From contig JAMYHL010000029.1 of the NCBI GenBank assembly GCA_025531455.1, positions 434,001-498,000 on the forward strand: 64,000 bases of DNA, read 5' to 3'. This document shows, in pieces, positions 10,925-24,590 of the stretch. Below the pieces are notes generated by a model. That model saw nothing but the letters and a program-made list of their open reading frames with translations, was not told the origin of the DNA and did not search any database. This DNA comes from Apiotrichum sp. Y4204. Lineage: Eukaryota > Basidiomycota > Tremellomycetes > Trichosporonales > Trichosporonaceae. The stretch's first letter is position 1, and each line of letters begins with the position of its first letter. A program made the position numbers and the translations under genes.

Positions 10925-10942
10925 CACGTGGTAGTGACGTAA
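10925..10942 (+). promoter_or_regulatory. CACGTG plus TGACGTAA composite
   Basis: The two cores are separated by four bases, just upstream of the SPO71-like gene. They repeat the pair found in front of the gene at 9798. Confidence 0.4.
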
Positions 10943-11043
10943 CTGCTGCCTGTATGCCTGTTGCGCCCTGCTGGTCCCCACAGCCACCCCACTGACCTGT
11001 TTTCCAGGCACCGCTGATCCCATCCCGCCGATAACAAGCCAAC

Positions 11044-14000
11044 ATGCCTGGCACGCAGGCTGGGTCTCTCCACTCTGGGTTTCACGAGCAAACTCCGTGG
11101 TTTTGCATCTTGCCATCTCTCTCTTCCACATCGACAGCGAGCTGCAACTCCGCAGCAGCGAGAAGCAGCAAAACCGACGACGGCGGCCCATCACCATTGA
11201 CTCAACGGCCAAGCCCATCGCTTACTGCCCCGTCATTGCCCATCACTACCTCTGTGGCGACTGCCACGGCCGGTGCGATGCCAGCCACTCCGACAGGCGG
11301 GCAGGGCGCCCCTTCTGACCGGCCTGACGAGGGACCCGTATCGTCCCCCTCTCACCGGTGGAGCGACTACCACGAGTCACCGCTTTCGGGCGCAGGGCCA
11401 TCAACCGGCTCCTCCACGCAGGGCACACCCATGGCCACGCCACACGTCCGCCCCGCGCCGGCGGTGGTGGACACGAGCTCGCACGTCGAGCGGCACGTGC
11501 TCCCGCGCCGCTTTCTCGGGCCGATGCCGCAGAGCGTGGCGTACAATGAGCAGACGCTAGAACGGCGGCGGCGCGTGCGGGAGGTCCGGCGTGCGGCGGT
11601 GGCCAAGCTGCTTAGACATGAGCGGGAGAGGGAGTCGAAGGAGGCAAGAGCGGCGCGGGGGAGGGAGAGGGAACTCGAGCGCGGGATGGAGATGGAGGAC
11701 GGACATAGACGACACCGATTCCACGTACGTCGGCGCGACAGGCTGAATAAGGCGCACGAGTTCGAGGTCGACATTAACGAGAGCGACACGGATACGTCGA
11801 GTAGCAGTGACGAGAGCACGGCGTCGTGGCTGTCGCGAAAGAAGGAGGTCAAGCCGAAGAAGGACAAGGACAAGAAGAAGAAGAAGAAGAAAAAGAAGAA
11901 GGACAAGGGGTTGAAGCCGAAGGGGAAGAAGAAGAAGAAGGACAAGACGTACAAGGTGTGGGTCGGTGGCGAGGGGTTCGATATCGGCCGCGAGTTCAAG
12001 ACGACCGAGGGCGAGGAGGCACCAGATGCTGCGGTCGCAGGGAAGCACGACGATTCGAACGCGCCAGACACGGTAGACGACGCGGTCGACATGCTCCACG
12101 ACCAGGAGGAGGAGGAGGGCGTGGATGAGAACGAGTATCTCAAGCCGGCTGAACCGGTCGGAGATTCTCCTGGGTCATTCGTTCCTGCTCTCGACAGCGC
12201 AGACTCGTACGTCACTGCCCCGAGTACTGTGTCAAAAGCAAAGGCGAAAGGCAAGCAGCGGGCGGATGACGCATCGTTTGTAACTGCACGCACAACGCAG
12301 AAGGCGACACCGGCCGCGACTCCGGCCACCCAGAGTGGCCCGTCTACAGTGGATACGCCATCGACGGAAACCCCACGAGCGTCAGACACCCCTTCGACAT
12401 TGGACACCCTCCGTCAGAAGCACGAAGGCGATGTGGACGACATTCCCAAGGAGCCGACCCCAGACGATGTGTCTCACATCGCAGTCCGCGGCGCCTCTCC
12501 TCCATCTCCGCGACTCTCGCCGCACCACACGCCGGCACGCTCGCCCTCGCCGGTGGGATCTGACCACAAAATTCCCGCCATGGCCCTCGGTCTCCAGCGC
12601 CCCACCTCGACTCGCTCCACAACGACGGATACATTCCGCACTGCAGATGATTACCATACCCCCGAGGGTAGCGTCCACGAGGGACACCACGGGCACGGAC
12701 ATGACGCACAGCACAGCGACACGGAGTCATTCCTTCCCGCTCCATCAGGGCGCCATCCCGACATTCGCCCCAGCCCTGGGGTGTCCGAGTGCGACAACAA
12801 CTCGCCCCGCGGCGGCGGCGGCTCGGAGCGACATCTCCTCGGGACATCTGATGACGAGGCTTACGAGGCTCAAGAAAAGCTGCGCCGCACGCGCGGCAGC
12901 ATCTCCTCAACAGCGGGTTCGCTGAGAAACAGAGCGCAGCGCCTCAAGTCTGCGCTCCGCCCGCCCACCGCCGCGAAGCGCGAAAAGACCGTGACTTGGA
13001 ACCCGGTCAACTCGGCGATATCTCCGCCGCCCGAGCGCGCTGACGGGCACCTCCCTACGATCGTGCAGAGCCCATCCAGTGTTGGAGACTCCCAGAGCAC
13101 GCGCCCGCCGAAGAGCCCGTCCGAGCCCGCCGACCCCATCGCGGTCCTGCGCCGCTCAGGCGCCGAGATCGCCAATACCAGTACCGAGGCGCAGGAGGAC
13201 GCGACGGTGATTGATGTAGACGACTTTATGCCCGGCGGCATCGTCATGCGCGACCGGGTGCTTGTCAAGGTTGGGCGGCATAGAGAGGACCGTATTCCGC
13301 GTTTCGACGAGGCTTACCAGGTGGGTTTACCCAAACTTGTGAAGGATATTTTCTGACTGCCAGCGACGAGACCCGTGCTATCGCCTCGACCCGTCCGAGG
13401 AGTATATTGTTGGCATGACCATGACCTCTGTGGATTTCTATGTCGATTGGGTAGGTGGAGAAGGTTTTGGGATCCTGCCTATGCTGACCCCCAGCGATTC
13501 CGCTGCCAGGAGCATTTCAAAGGCTTCAAACGTCTTCGCTACACGGTACCTCTCGCTCCGCCGACGACACTCTCAGTGTTCAACTCGCGTGACATGATGC
13601 TCGCTCTCATGTGTCCGTGGGCGGTGGTCATGCGCCACACAGTGCGGCACCAGGGCAGCGAACGGAGCGACACCACGATGTGGGACCGGTTCCGCAACTC
13701 GAGCACGCTCGAGACACTCGGCATGGAGCGTAGCGGACTAGGCGTGTTCTTGATGAAGTTTTCGGAACGCACGCGCGCACTCGACTGGCACTGGTATATC
13801 TCTGAACAGCTGGGGTATCGCCTCCCCCGCCAAATTGACGTGCGCGTGCCGTCCATGGGCCAGACTGTCCGCGTTGCGATTCCGGAAGAAGCGGCGTCCG
13901 CGACCGTCAGCCGCGAGAGCACGATCAAACTCCTGTGGAGCCTGCTATTGTCGAGTTCATCGCAGCTGGCAGTACTCCGCGAGCTGGGCACTGTGCCGCG

Positions 14001-15706
14001 TATCGAACTGGCGTGGAAGGGCCCCGACGCGACCCTCGACTGGGTAGCGTACGACAAGACGATCTCGGGGCGGAATCGTGAATGGGCGCTGCTGGCGAGC
14101 TTCGCACAAGCGTCACAGGAGGGCCATCACGCGACACTGATGGCCCGCACAGCCTCGCATCGCGGGACCCGAATCCGACTCGAGGACAAGACGCTCCTCG
14201 AGGAACCGCCAGGCGTGGAGGGATACCTAATGTGGCGGCAGCAGGCGAGCAAGGAGCTGGTGTACGTGTCGACAAACGAGGGCGTCATGTTTATCGCGCC
14301 TGCCGCGTCGGCGATTCCGCCACTCCTTCCGAAACGCGCCGGCTCCACTCCGGCCGATCTCTTCCCGGACGTTCTGAAGGATTTCTTCAACAGCGAGCAC
14401 CGCCGCATGTCGCAGTTTATCGAAAAGTGTACAGGCATTATCGATCTGCGCGACATTGTGGAGGTCAAGCTCCGCGTGCCCCAGGACCCGGGGATTCTCG
14501 CCCGCGCAGGACCAGCCACGCCGAGCACGCACCCAAGCGATCCGAGCACGCCAGCTACGCAGCTCTCGCAGGGGAGCGGCGCGCACCACCTCTCGATGCG
14601 CACGATAGTGCCGAAGGAGGGTACGAAGAAGGGGCGCGAGCTGCGCGTGACCCTGCGCGGCGGGACGGTCATCACCTTTGAGGCGCACACGCCCGCTGTT
14701 GCCGCCGAGTGGGCGTCGCATCTACACGAGCTCGTGCGCTACTGGTCGCGGTTCCACCGCGTCACGGCGCGCGAGGAGATGGATACCGTCGCGCTGAATG
14801 CCTGCGGCGACCCGCAGATAAACTATTACTATGACCCGCACGCGGACGAGATGCTCGACAATATCTGGAACTGGTGTGTCATTGAGGGATGCCGCACGGT
14901 CACCATGTGCGGGAGGTTGTTTGTCAAGCGCGGAAAGTACACAAAGTTCAAGTAGGTACAAATCGTTGACCGCATGCTGACCCACCAGAGCAGTGTATAT
15001 GACGATCACGGGCGGGTCGATCGTCACCTTCCGCCTCAAGACGAGCGCGGGCCTCCAGCCGCGCCGACACGTGTGGCCCCTCTTTGGCGCATATGTGAGT
15101 GCGGAATGCGGGTCCTGGTCATGTTGAAGAGATGGAAGCTAGTCTCGGATCTCGGTATATGGCCCAGGGCTCTCTTACATCCACCATGCACCTCTCACTG
15201 ACACCAGATCTACTCCGGCATGCTTGCGCAGGAAGAGCTCCGCGAGTCGGTTAACGAAACGGCGTTCAGCCCCTCGGCGCGCATGTACCAAGACGGTCTG
15301 CGGTCGACCGACGGGGCAGAGGACACGACCTTCTGCGTGCGCATCACCTGGCCGGCGGGGAGATTCGCCGCCCCGCAGCCGTGGAACCAGGCGGTGGGGG
15401 ACGATGACAAGTTTGTGCCGCCCGTACTCAGCCAGGACCCGTACCAGCTACTGGTATGCCGCGCACGCTCAAAGGTGGGTACGACAGAATTTCGGAGCTT
15501 ACGCGCAGCTTGAACGGGACCGCTGGATCTGGGCGCTCAACGCCGAGAAGGAGCGCTGTACGCGCGCGCACCTCGCCGCCGGCGAGCGGCTGCGCAATTG
15601 GGGCAACCTCCCGCGCTTCCGGACGCTGCTGCACACAAACGGCACGGCCGACAGCCGGCCCGCGTTCGGCGAGCGGTTGAGCTCTAGCTCGGACCGTAGC
15701 TGGTAG
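11044..15706 (+). CDS. SPO71: PH-domain protein of the SPO71/Mug56 type
   Basis: Exons 11044-13320, 13364-13450, 13495-14951, 14989-15094, 15208-15474 and 15509-15706 give about 1463 aa. The first 700 residues look disordered. They include a charged block LERRRRVREVRRAAVAKLL, a poly-lysine region near 11860-11950, and Ser/Pro/Thr-rich sequence. From about residue 730 (FDEAYQRRDPCYRLDPSEEY) the sequence is folded and conserved-looking, including RYTVPLAPPTTLSVFNSRDMM and MWDRFRNSSTLETLGMER. PH-like segments start at GVEGYLMWRQQ and end near LVCRARSKLERDRWIWALN. This is the arrangement of Spo71 (Mug56 in fission yeast), a PH protein that recruits Vps13 to the forespore membrane. Assignment is by overall pattern and is moderate. 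Start codon uncertain; the N-terminal 70 residues could belong to a leader. A role in basidiospore formation or Vps13 lipid transport is inference. Confidence 0.6.
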
Positions 15707-16105
15707 TACGGATTGTATTATGGACTTGTGATAGTTATACTTGGAGTAATAATGCATCATGATTTGTAGTTATTCTTCTGTCGGCAGATTATCTCGGCCC
15801 ATTACGCGGCCGGCCCGTTCTCGGCTTCCCGGACCCCCGAGATCGGCCAATTTCGCCACCACTCCCACCATGTTGTCGTTGCCCCATTCCCATTCACATT
15901 GCACTCCCCTTTGTGCTCTTTTACCAGCTTGCAGCTAGTCGGCGCCATCGCGCTAACGGCCCGCTATCGGTGACCAGGACTACGCGCCAATGTCTCACGC
16001 GCGATGCTCTCGCGCGCACTCAGGCTATGGAGAGGGGGAGAGATAAAAGCATCAGAACCAGACCCAGATCTCAGCTCTTCATCACAATCACAATTGCAAC
16101 CCACA
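15707..16105. other. Intergenic, beta-mannosidase promoter
   Basis: About 400 bp. AGATAAAAG at 16041-16049, 57-65 bp before the ATG, may act as a TATA-like element. Nothing else recognised. Confidence 0.5.
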
Positions 16106-18860
16106 ATGGCCACGCAGCAGACCACGCAGCGCACGAAGCTCACCTCCTGGTCATTTGCCCAGCGCCCCTCGTCCGCCTTTCCCGAGCTCACCCCCGACTC
16201 GCCGCAATGCAGGTTCAGGCAGACGACGCGCTTCCCCACCAGCGTGCATGTCGAGCTCCTTGCCGCGGGGCGCATCCCCGATCCGTTCAAGGACCTGAAT
16301 GAGGCGGACGTGCAGTGTGAGTTTAGAAGCTGGAGCTGGAGATGGGAGAGCTGCGCAAGTGCTCATGGCAGGGATCAACGAGGCGGACTGGACGTTTCGC
16401 ACGACGTTTACCGCGCCGCCTCTCAAGGCGCACACGGATCTCGTACTCGAGGGGCTCGACACGTACTGCACCGTGCTCCTGAACGGCGAGGAGATACTTT
16501 CAGCCCACAATATGTTTATCTCGCACCGCGTTTCCGTCAAGTTGAGGAAGGGCGAGAACGAGCTCGAGCTGCGGTTCGACGCGCCCCTCCTAGCGGCCAA
16601 AGCGGAGGAAGCGGCGAACGGTGGACCGCGCACGCTGTGGAATGGCGACTCGTCGCGCCTCTATTCCCGCAAGGCGCAGTACGGGTGGGGATGGGACTGG
16701 GGGCCCGTAGTAATGACCGTTGGGCCGTGGAAGGATGTCGTGATTGAGACATACGACTATCGGATTGATAACCTCCGTGTCGATGCGGATGTGCGCCAAC
16801 GCAACGCGCTCAACGGCCATGCGGCCGACGTGCTTGGAAACCCCGCCGACGGGGTATATGACGACTGTGTGCTTGCTGTCGCTGGATTCAATGTCCTTCC
16901 GGCCCCGCCGGAAGACTACAAGGTCGTGTACACGCTCACGGACTCGGCTGGGGCCGTCGTCAAGCAACAGACGGCGGACGCGGGGCATCTGCCAAACTGG
17001 AACCTCGGGAGCACCGTCGAGGCATGGTATCCGATTCACTACGGCGCGCAGCCGCTGTACGCCCTCGAAGTTGCGCTGCTCGACGCTTCTGGAAACAGGC
17101 TCGCGGCGGCATCGCAGCGCGTCGCGTTCCGGCACGTCGAGATTATCCAGGAGCCGCTGTCCGAGGAACACGGCGGTGGGTCCACGTTCGTCTTCGAGGT
17201 GAACGGCATCCGCATCTTCTGCGGTGGCTCCAACTGGATTCCGGCCGATAGCTACCTCACGGAAATTAGCGCGGAGCGGTACCGCGCGTGGGTCAAGCTC
17301 CTGATCAAGGGCAACCAGAACATGCTCCGTGTCTGGGGTGGGGGCATCTACGAGGCTGAAGCGCTGTACGATATCTGCGACGAGCGCGGCATCCTCGTCT
17401 GGCAGGACTTTATGTTTGGCTGCGGGCTGTATCCTTCGTATCCGGCGCTCAATGACAGCGTCAAGGTCGAAGCGGAGCAAGCCGTCGCGCGCCTTCGTGC
17501 CCACCCCTCTGTCGTCATCTTTGCGGGGAACAACGAGGACTACCAGGTCGCCGAGTCCCAGGGCGTCGTAGACTACGACGACCACAGCGGCGACTACATG
17601 CATACCAAGTTTCCAGCGTGAGTTAATTTATGAAGGTCCAGCCTCACTCTAACTTCAGACGGCACATTTACGAGATCCTCCTCCCAGAGGTGGTCCACCG
17701 CCTGTCCAACATTTTCTACTGGCCGTCGTCGCCGTACGGCGGCAAGTCGTCGGGCGACCTGACTGTGGGCGACGTACATCAGTGGAACGTGTGGCACGGG
17801 ACGCAGGAGCCGTGGGCAAACTGGGACGTGCTTGCGGGCCGCTTTGTGTCCGAGTTCGGGATGCAGGGCTACCCGGACCTGCGGACAGTCAACGAGTGGT
17901 TCTCGGATAAAGAGCGCAAGACCCAGTGTTTCCCCCAGTCTCGGATCAGCGTCGCGCACAACAAGGCTGACGGGTTCGAGCGCCGTCTCGAGTTGTATCT
18001 GATGGAAAACTTTCGGCACGCGTTCGACATGCCGTCCTACGTGTACTACACGCAGGCGATGCAGGCCGAGACCCTCGCGGCAGCGTACCGCCTCTGGCGC
18101 CGCAACTGGCGCGGGAGGGGCAAGGAGCTCACGGCCGGCGCGCTCGTGTGGCAGATCAACGACTGCTGGCCGTGCGTGTCCTGGGCAATATGCGATTATT
18201 ACCTCCGCCCCAAGCCCGCGTTCTATGCCATTGCCCGCGAACTGCGCCCATACACCGTCGGCGTGAGTTGGAGATGACATACAGCCCTGACCCCAGATGG
18301 CGCGTAAGGAGATAACGACGCGACGCGACGGCTCGCTTGCATTCTACACGATCCGGCACGAGATCCAGCTGTGGGCGTGCAATTCGACCCTGGAGACCAA
18401 GGACGCCGAGATCGAGCTCGTGTCGTGGGATCTCGAGGCAGGCGAGGTTGACCGCCGCTCGTTCCCCGTGTCCCTCGCGCCGAACGCGGCCACCGAGGTG
18501 TGGAAGGGCGACGTCCCGGGGCAGCCGGTACGCACGTCGACGGCCGAGGTGCCCCGCCCGATAGTCGTGCAGGCGCGGCTGGTGGCAGATGGCGAGGTGC
18601 TTGCGCGATACTCAAACTGGCCCGAGCCGTGGAAGTTCCTCACCTTCCCGGATCCGGGGCTGAGCATTTGCGTCTCGGGAGAGCAGGTGACGATCAACGT
18701 GGAAAAACCCGTCAAGGGCCTCGTGCTCGATGCCGCGGTCGAGTGCCAGTGGAGCGACCAGGCGATTGACATGTTTCCGGGCGACACGCAGGTCGTCATT
18801 GCCAAGGGGCTTGCGGGGCGTAATGTCTCGGCGCGGTATATCGGGGATGGGTCGGCGTAG
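16106..18860 (+). CDS. mndB: Beta-mannosidase, glycoside hydrolase family 2 (type B)
   Basis: Exons 16106-16316, 16372-17617, 17659-18262 and 18297-18860 give 874 aa, close to the length of fungal MndB. It hydrolyses terminal beta-mannosyl residues of mannooligosaccharides. The N-terminal jelly roll reads RFPTSVHVELLAAGRIPDPF, NEADVQWINEADWTFRT and LYSRKAQYGWGWDWGP. The TIM barrel has RVWGGGIYE and the acid/base Glu in VIFAGNNEDYQ. The nucleophile Glu is in RFVSEFGMQGYP, followed by VWQINDCWPCVSWAI. The splice sites were fixed by W-I-N-E-A-D-W across intron 1. There is no signal peptide, so an intracellular enzyme is expected, as for type B. The third intron is only 34 nt. Tandem with the gene at 11044 but probably transcribed independently. 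Confidence 0.92.
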
Positions 18861-19173
18861 AGGTTGGACACGGGCTCTGGATAGTATGTGTTAGTACTTC
18901 AGCTTGTAGAAGAGAAATATAATGTTTGATGATACGTGTGTAGGAGACAACAAGAGTGTACTCTGCAGTCCATGGAGTGAATAACGCGAGCTGCATCCTG
19001 ACTCGGTCGTCTCGTTGCTGCCCTTCGCCTTCCTTCGCTATCATCGGCAGAGATGTCACCTTTTCAGAGTACGCGTCCGTCTTTAACGTACAGGGAGCAG
19101 CCACTAAAACCTCTGCCTCCTCATCCAGTCCCAGACTCCATTCTATCGTATCATCGCATCACTACAAAACATA
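18861..19173. other. Intergenic between convergent genes
   Basis: 313 bp of 3' flank for the beta-mannosidase and SEC21. AT-richer than the coding sequence; nothing recognised. Confidence 0.6.
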
Positions 19174-22100
19174 TCAAATGGCCGCCATGACGAGCATGGT
19201 CGCCTCTGCCTTCTCCGCGCGCACGGCCAGCTCCAGGGTGACGCCGGCTCCGGGCGAGAACGTCATGCGACACCGTGCGAGGACCTTTCCGCCGCCGTCG
19301 ACCACAATGCCCGCCATGTTGAGCGTGTGTACGCTGTTGCTCGTGGGGGATTCCGTGCCGCCGAGCGGCTCCATGCCGAGCACGTCGATGAGCGAGACGC
19401 ACGCGTCGCGCAGCGACTCGGAGGCCGACAGCGCAAACGTCTCAGTCTCCTGCGGCGCGTCTGCGAGCTTGTCCCACTCGGACGCAAAGGTGACATATGT
19501 TGGAATAATGTAGTCGCCGGCGCAGAGGTCAATGTCCTCGACCTGGTACTCGTCGTCGTAGCCCTCCTCCTCGGGCTCGCCGGACGTCGGGTCGACCTCT
19601 TTGGAGACAAACTTGAGCGTGCAGCTGTACGAGGCGGTCGAGTACGACGATGGGTCGTTGCGGGTGAAGGAGACGTAGACGGTGCCGGTACCGGTCGCGG
19701 TGGTGAGCTGGGGAATTGGGATGATAAAGTCCTCGGTGAGGTCCGAGTCCTCGCCGGAGAGCATGATGACCGACACCTGCTCGAGCACCGTGTCCGGAAT
19801 GGTGTTGGACACGTTGAACTGGAACACAATGTGCTCCTTGAAAATGTGCTTGACAGCGGTGACGGCGTACTCGGTCTCCTGCTCGGTGAGCTCGATCGGC
19901 TTGCCGGACGACTTGAGGACGGGACCGTACACGGCAAACTCGGGGATCTCGGCGAGCTGGTCGGCATAGTTGGACTGGGTGGCGGGGGCCTTGGACGTCG
20001 CCGCCTCGCGCTCGGGAGCCGCCGAAGTGGACGCGATGGTCTCGAGAGCCGATGGCCGGGTGGACATCTCCGCCTTGGCCTGCTGCCTGCTGATCTTTGG
20101 CACGGTGGAAATGTCAAAGGGCTCCGACTGCGCGACGTCGTTCTTGATGTACGACACGAGCTGGTCCTCGAGCGCGACGAGAGAGAAAGTCGCCTCGTCA
20201 CGCACAAAGACGTCCGCCATCTGCTTGTCCTCGAGCACCTTGACGTACATGGCCGCACGGTCGCGGACCTCGTCGTCGACGTCGTCGAGGCACCGGCGGA
20301 GTAGCACGCTGATGCTCTTGGTCACAGTCGGGTCCTCGACGGAAACACCAAACTTGGCGAGGGCGGAGACAGCGGCGGCACGGACGACTGCGTTCTCGAG
20401 CACAACACGGTTGTAGATGTAGCGAATGTACTTTGTCGGGTTGCGAGTCTTGGGGCCCTCGATACCAAGGAGGTGGAGAATGCGCACCGAGAGCTTGGTG
20501 AACTCGCAGTCCTCGATAAACTCGCAGAGGTGCGCAAGCGCAGCTTCGCGCGAGTCCTGAATGTTCTTTATCATGTCAAAGATGGCCTCAACCACAGCCT
20601 GCTTGAAGTCGTAACCGCCCTCGTCGCGGAGCACGCCGGAAAGGAAGGTGAGCATGACAGCCTGCTTGGACGGGAACTTGAGGCAGAGCGAGCGAATGGC
20701 GTCGACGACAATGACCTTGAACTCGTCCGTGATCTCGGTCATAAACGACGAGATCTGCTTCATGAGACGGTCAACCGATGCCTCGTTTCCAGTCTTGAGC
20801 AGGGTGGTGATGGCGTAAGTCGCGATCGAGCGGTTCGAGTCGGTGATGAGGTTCTCCATGTCGAGGTTGCACGAGGTGACGGCGTCGGGGTGGGACTGGG
20901 CAAGCTTGCTGAGCGTCTTGACAGCAGCAAACTTGAGGACCGGCTTGGGCGACGTGAGGAAGAGCTGGAGAACAGCCACCGGGCGGTACAGCTCCGCCGA
21001 GGTGACGTTGCGCATCTCGCAGATGGCGCGCGCGGCCTCAATGTTGACCATGTCCGACTTGTGGCGGAGCAGGCCCTCGAGGTACTCGTGCATCTGCCTC
21101 TGAACGCTGGTCGTTAGTGCAAAGTTCGACACGCAGGTTACGTTTCACTCACTTCGGGTCCTCGTCCATGACCTTGCGGGCAAAGCGGATGAGCATGCAG
21201 ATGGCCATGGGGTTGCGGATGACGTTTGCCGACTTGCCCGCGCCAAACTGCTGCACCATCTTGGTGACGGCCATGCGATCCGACTGGCGGATGAGGTAGA
21301 GGAGGCCGATGGCGTGGTACTGCATGATGTAGCTCGAGGTCGACGCCGACTGGTAACCGCTGCCGCCGCCGCCGCCCGAGATGTAGGATGCAGCCGCGGA
21401 CGCCGTGTAGCTCATCGACGAGACGGCCTTGGCGTTGACAGCCTCCTGCGTCTCGTTCGACCAGCGCTTGATGACGGACGACGCGATCGGGAAGAGGTGG
21501 TACGCCGAGACGAGCGCCGCGGATGAGACGTACGGCGAGCGGTCGACGAGTGCCGTCTTGTAGAAGCGCTCAACCGACTGGATTGTCTGTCCCTGCGGAT
21601 GTTAGCGTGGAACAGCATCGCACACTTACGTCGATAATGCGCGCCAGAGCACGGATCGCATTCGGGCGGTAGACGGCCTCAAGGTTCGGCTGCATGTCCT
21701 TCATGATCGAGCTCGTCACCATGAGGACGTCCTCAGCGATGAAAGCGAGCTCCTTGATGAGGAGATAGCTGAACTGACGCAGCGCGGCCTGGGAGTCAGT
21801 GGAAGCTCACTAGGGCATGTTCCAGCTCACATCCTTGTTCTGGAACAGCTTGGTGACGCCGAAGAAGAGCGTCGTCGCCTCCTGGGTGCTAAACGTCTCG
21901 CCGACGTAGAGTAGGTAGACGATGCGCGTCAGGAGTGCCCGGCACTTTCGCGGCGAGATCGGGCTCTCATTAAACATGCGCGCCTCCTGGAGGACGGTCG
22001 ACTTGTCGTGCAGGAACGCTTGTGATGGTGTCAGCATACTGAGCGGAGGGGTGGGATGGCGGGTGGACAATGACAATGATAAGGGTGAGTTGGCAGATGT

Positions 22101-22371
22101 TGAAGACAGTGAGGGCGAGCAACGAAGAGCGTGAACAAGCGCAGCTCGACGACAGCTCGACAGGTCCCTCATGGCCATCCCAATCGCGCAAGGACGTGGC
22201 GCCCGACATGCCCAGGGCCAAAGGTCAAAGTCGAGGTCGAAGTCGAGGTCGAGGTCGAGGCCGATCCGAGCGCCCGCACGCTCGGCACGCGCAGCCTGTT
22301 TTCCCCCTCCCTTCCAACAGGTCCAGCTACTCACACATGCCGCCGGCTTCCTCGTCCTTCTTGAAGGACAT
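19174..22371 (-). CDS. SEC21: Coatomer (COPI) gamma subunit
   Basis: Exons 22371-22335, 22018-21831, 21788-21630, 21592-21153 and 21106-19174 give 918 aa, the normal gamma-COP length. The protein begins [12 protein letters not shown], then [24 protein letters not shown], the signature N-terminus of gamma-COP. An adaptin-type alpha-solenoid follows ([46 protein letters not shown]). After a Ser/Ala-rich linker comes the appendage ([27 protein letters not shown]). It forms the F-subcomplex of COPI with beta, delta and zeta and serves Golgi-to-ER retrieval. Intron 1 (22334-22019, 316 nt) is much longer than the others (37-46 nt) and holds a GAGGTC-type repeat. Exon 1 is a 37-nt start exon. Confidence 0.95.
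22224..22264 (+). repeat. Hexamer repeat (GAGGTC and variants) in SEC21 intron 1
   Basis: About six consecutive six-base units of the form GTCGAG or GTCGAA inside the long first intron of SEC21. It reads as Asp-Leu/Asp-Phe codons on the minus strand but lies within the spliced-out segment. Confidence 0.7.
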
Positions 22372-22718
22372 GTCGGGCGTATTTCTTTCTTTGTTGGTGA
22401 TGCGTGTAGGAAATGGAGGAGTAAGGACGCGTGTATATGTGTTTCGAGGTCGAGCAGCTCGAGCTTCGAGCTCGGCGAGACGTGTTCTCTCGAGCGTCAC
22501 CACGGAGACTGCCACCCTGGCAGCTGGAATGGAAAGGGGACCACGTGGTTTTGATTCCGTTATCCATTTCACCGGGAGGCAAGCTTTCCCACGCGAGGAA
22601 TCCTCCCATTCGTGGCAGTGCCACTCGATATCACCTGGGGGATCCATATGATACCTTCTATGCCTCAACCCCTTCTCTGAATGCTACTTCATGCATGCTT
22701 CAATGCCTACATCTTTCT
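22372..22718. other. Intergenic: SEC21 upstream and LYS12 3' flank
   Basis: 347 bp. SEC21 and LYS12 are tandem on the minus strand. No gene, repeat or clear TATA box seen. Confidence 0.55.
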
Positions 22719-24316
<1,598 letters not shown>

Positions 24317-24590
24317 TTTTGGTGCTGGTGAATGAAAGAGTGAGGAGAGAGACAAGTGAAAGAAAGAGAACACCAGAAGATGACCCGGTTTCCGAACGGG
24401 TTGTGAGTCGAGCAAGTACCAAGTCAACAAATCGAAATGGCGTGCGATCTCATTCTATCCGGTGTGTGATCGGTCGAAACGTCCGAAAAACGCCAAAAAA
24501 AGGGCCCAGAGAAAAAGCAAAAAAGAAAAAAGTCGGCCTTTCCTACCTTGTTCCCTCATCTCCGACTCCGACGTATCCATCGCCATCACC

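Larger units (their letters stand above)
10676..11043. other. Intergenic with tandem repeat and promoter words
   Basis: Contains the 13-nt repeat at 10733-10784. CACGTG (10925-10930) and TGACGTAA (10935-10942) lie 100-120 bp before the next start codon. Confidence 0.55.
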
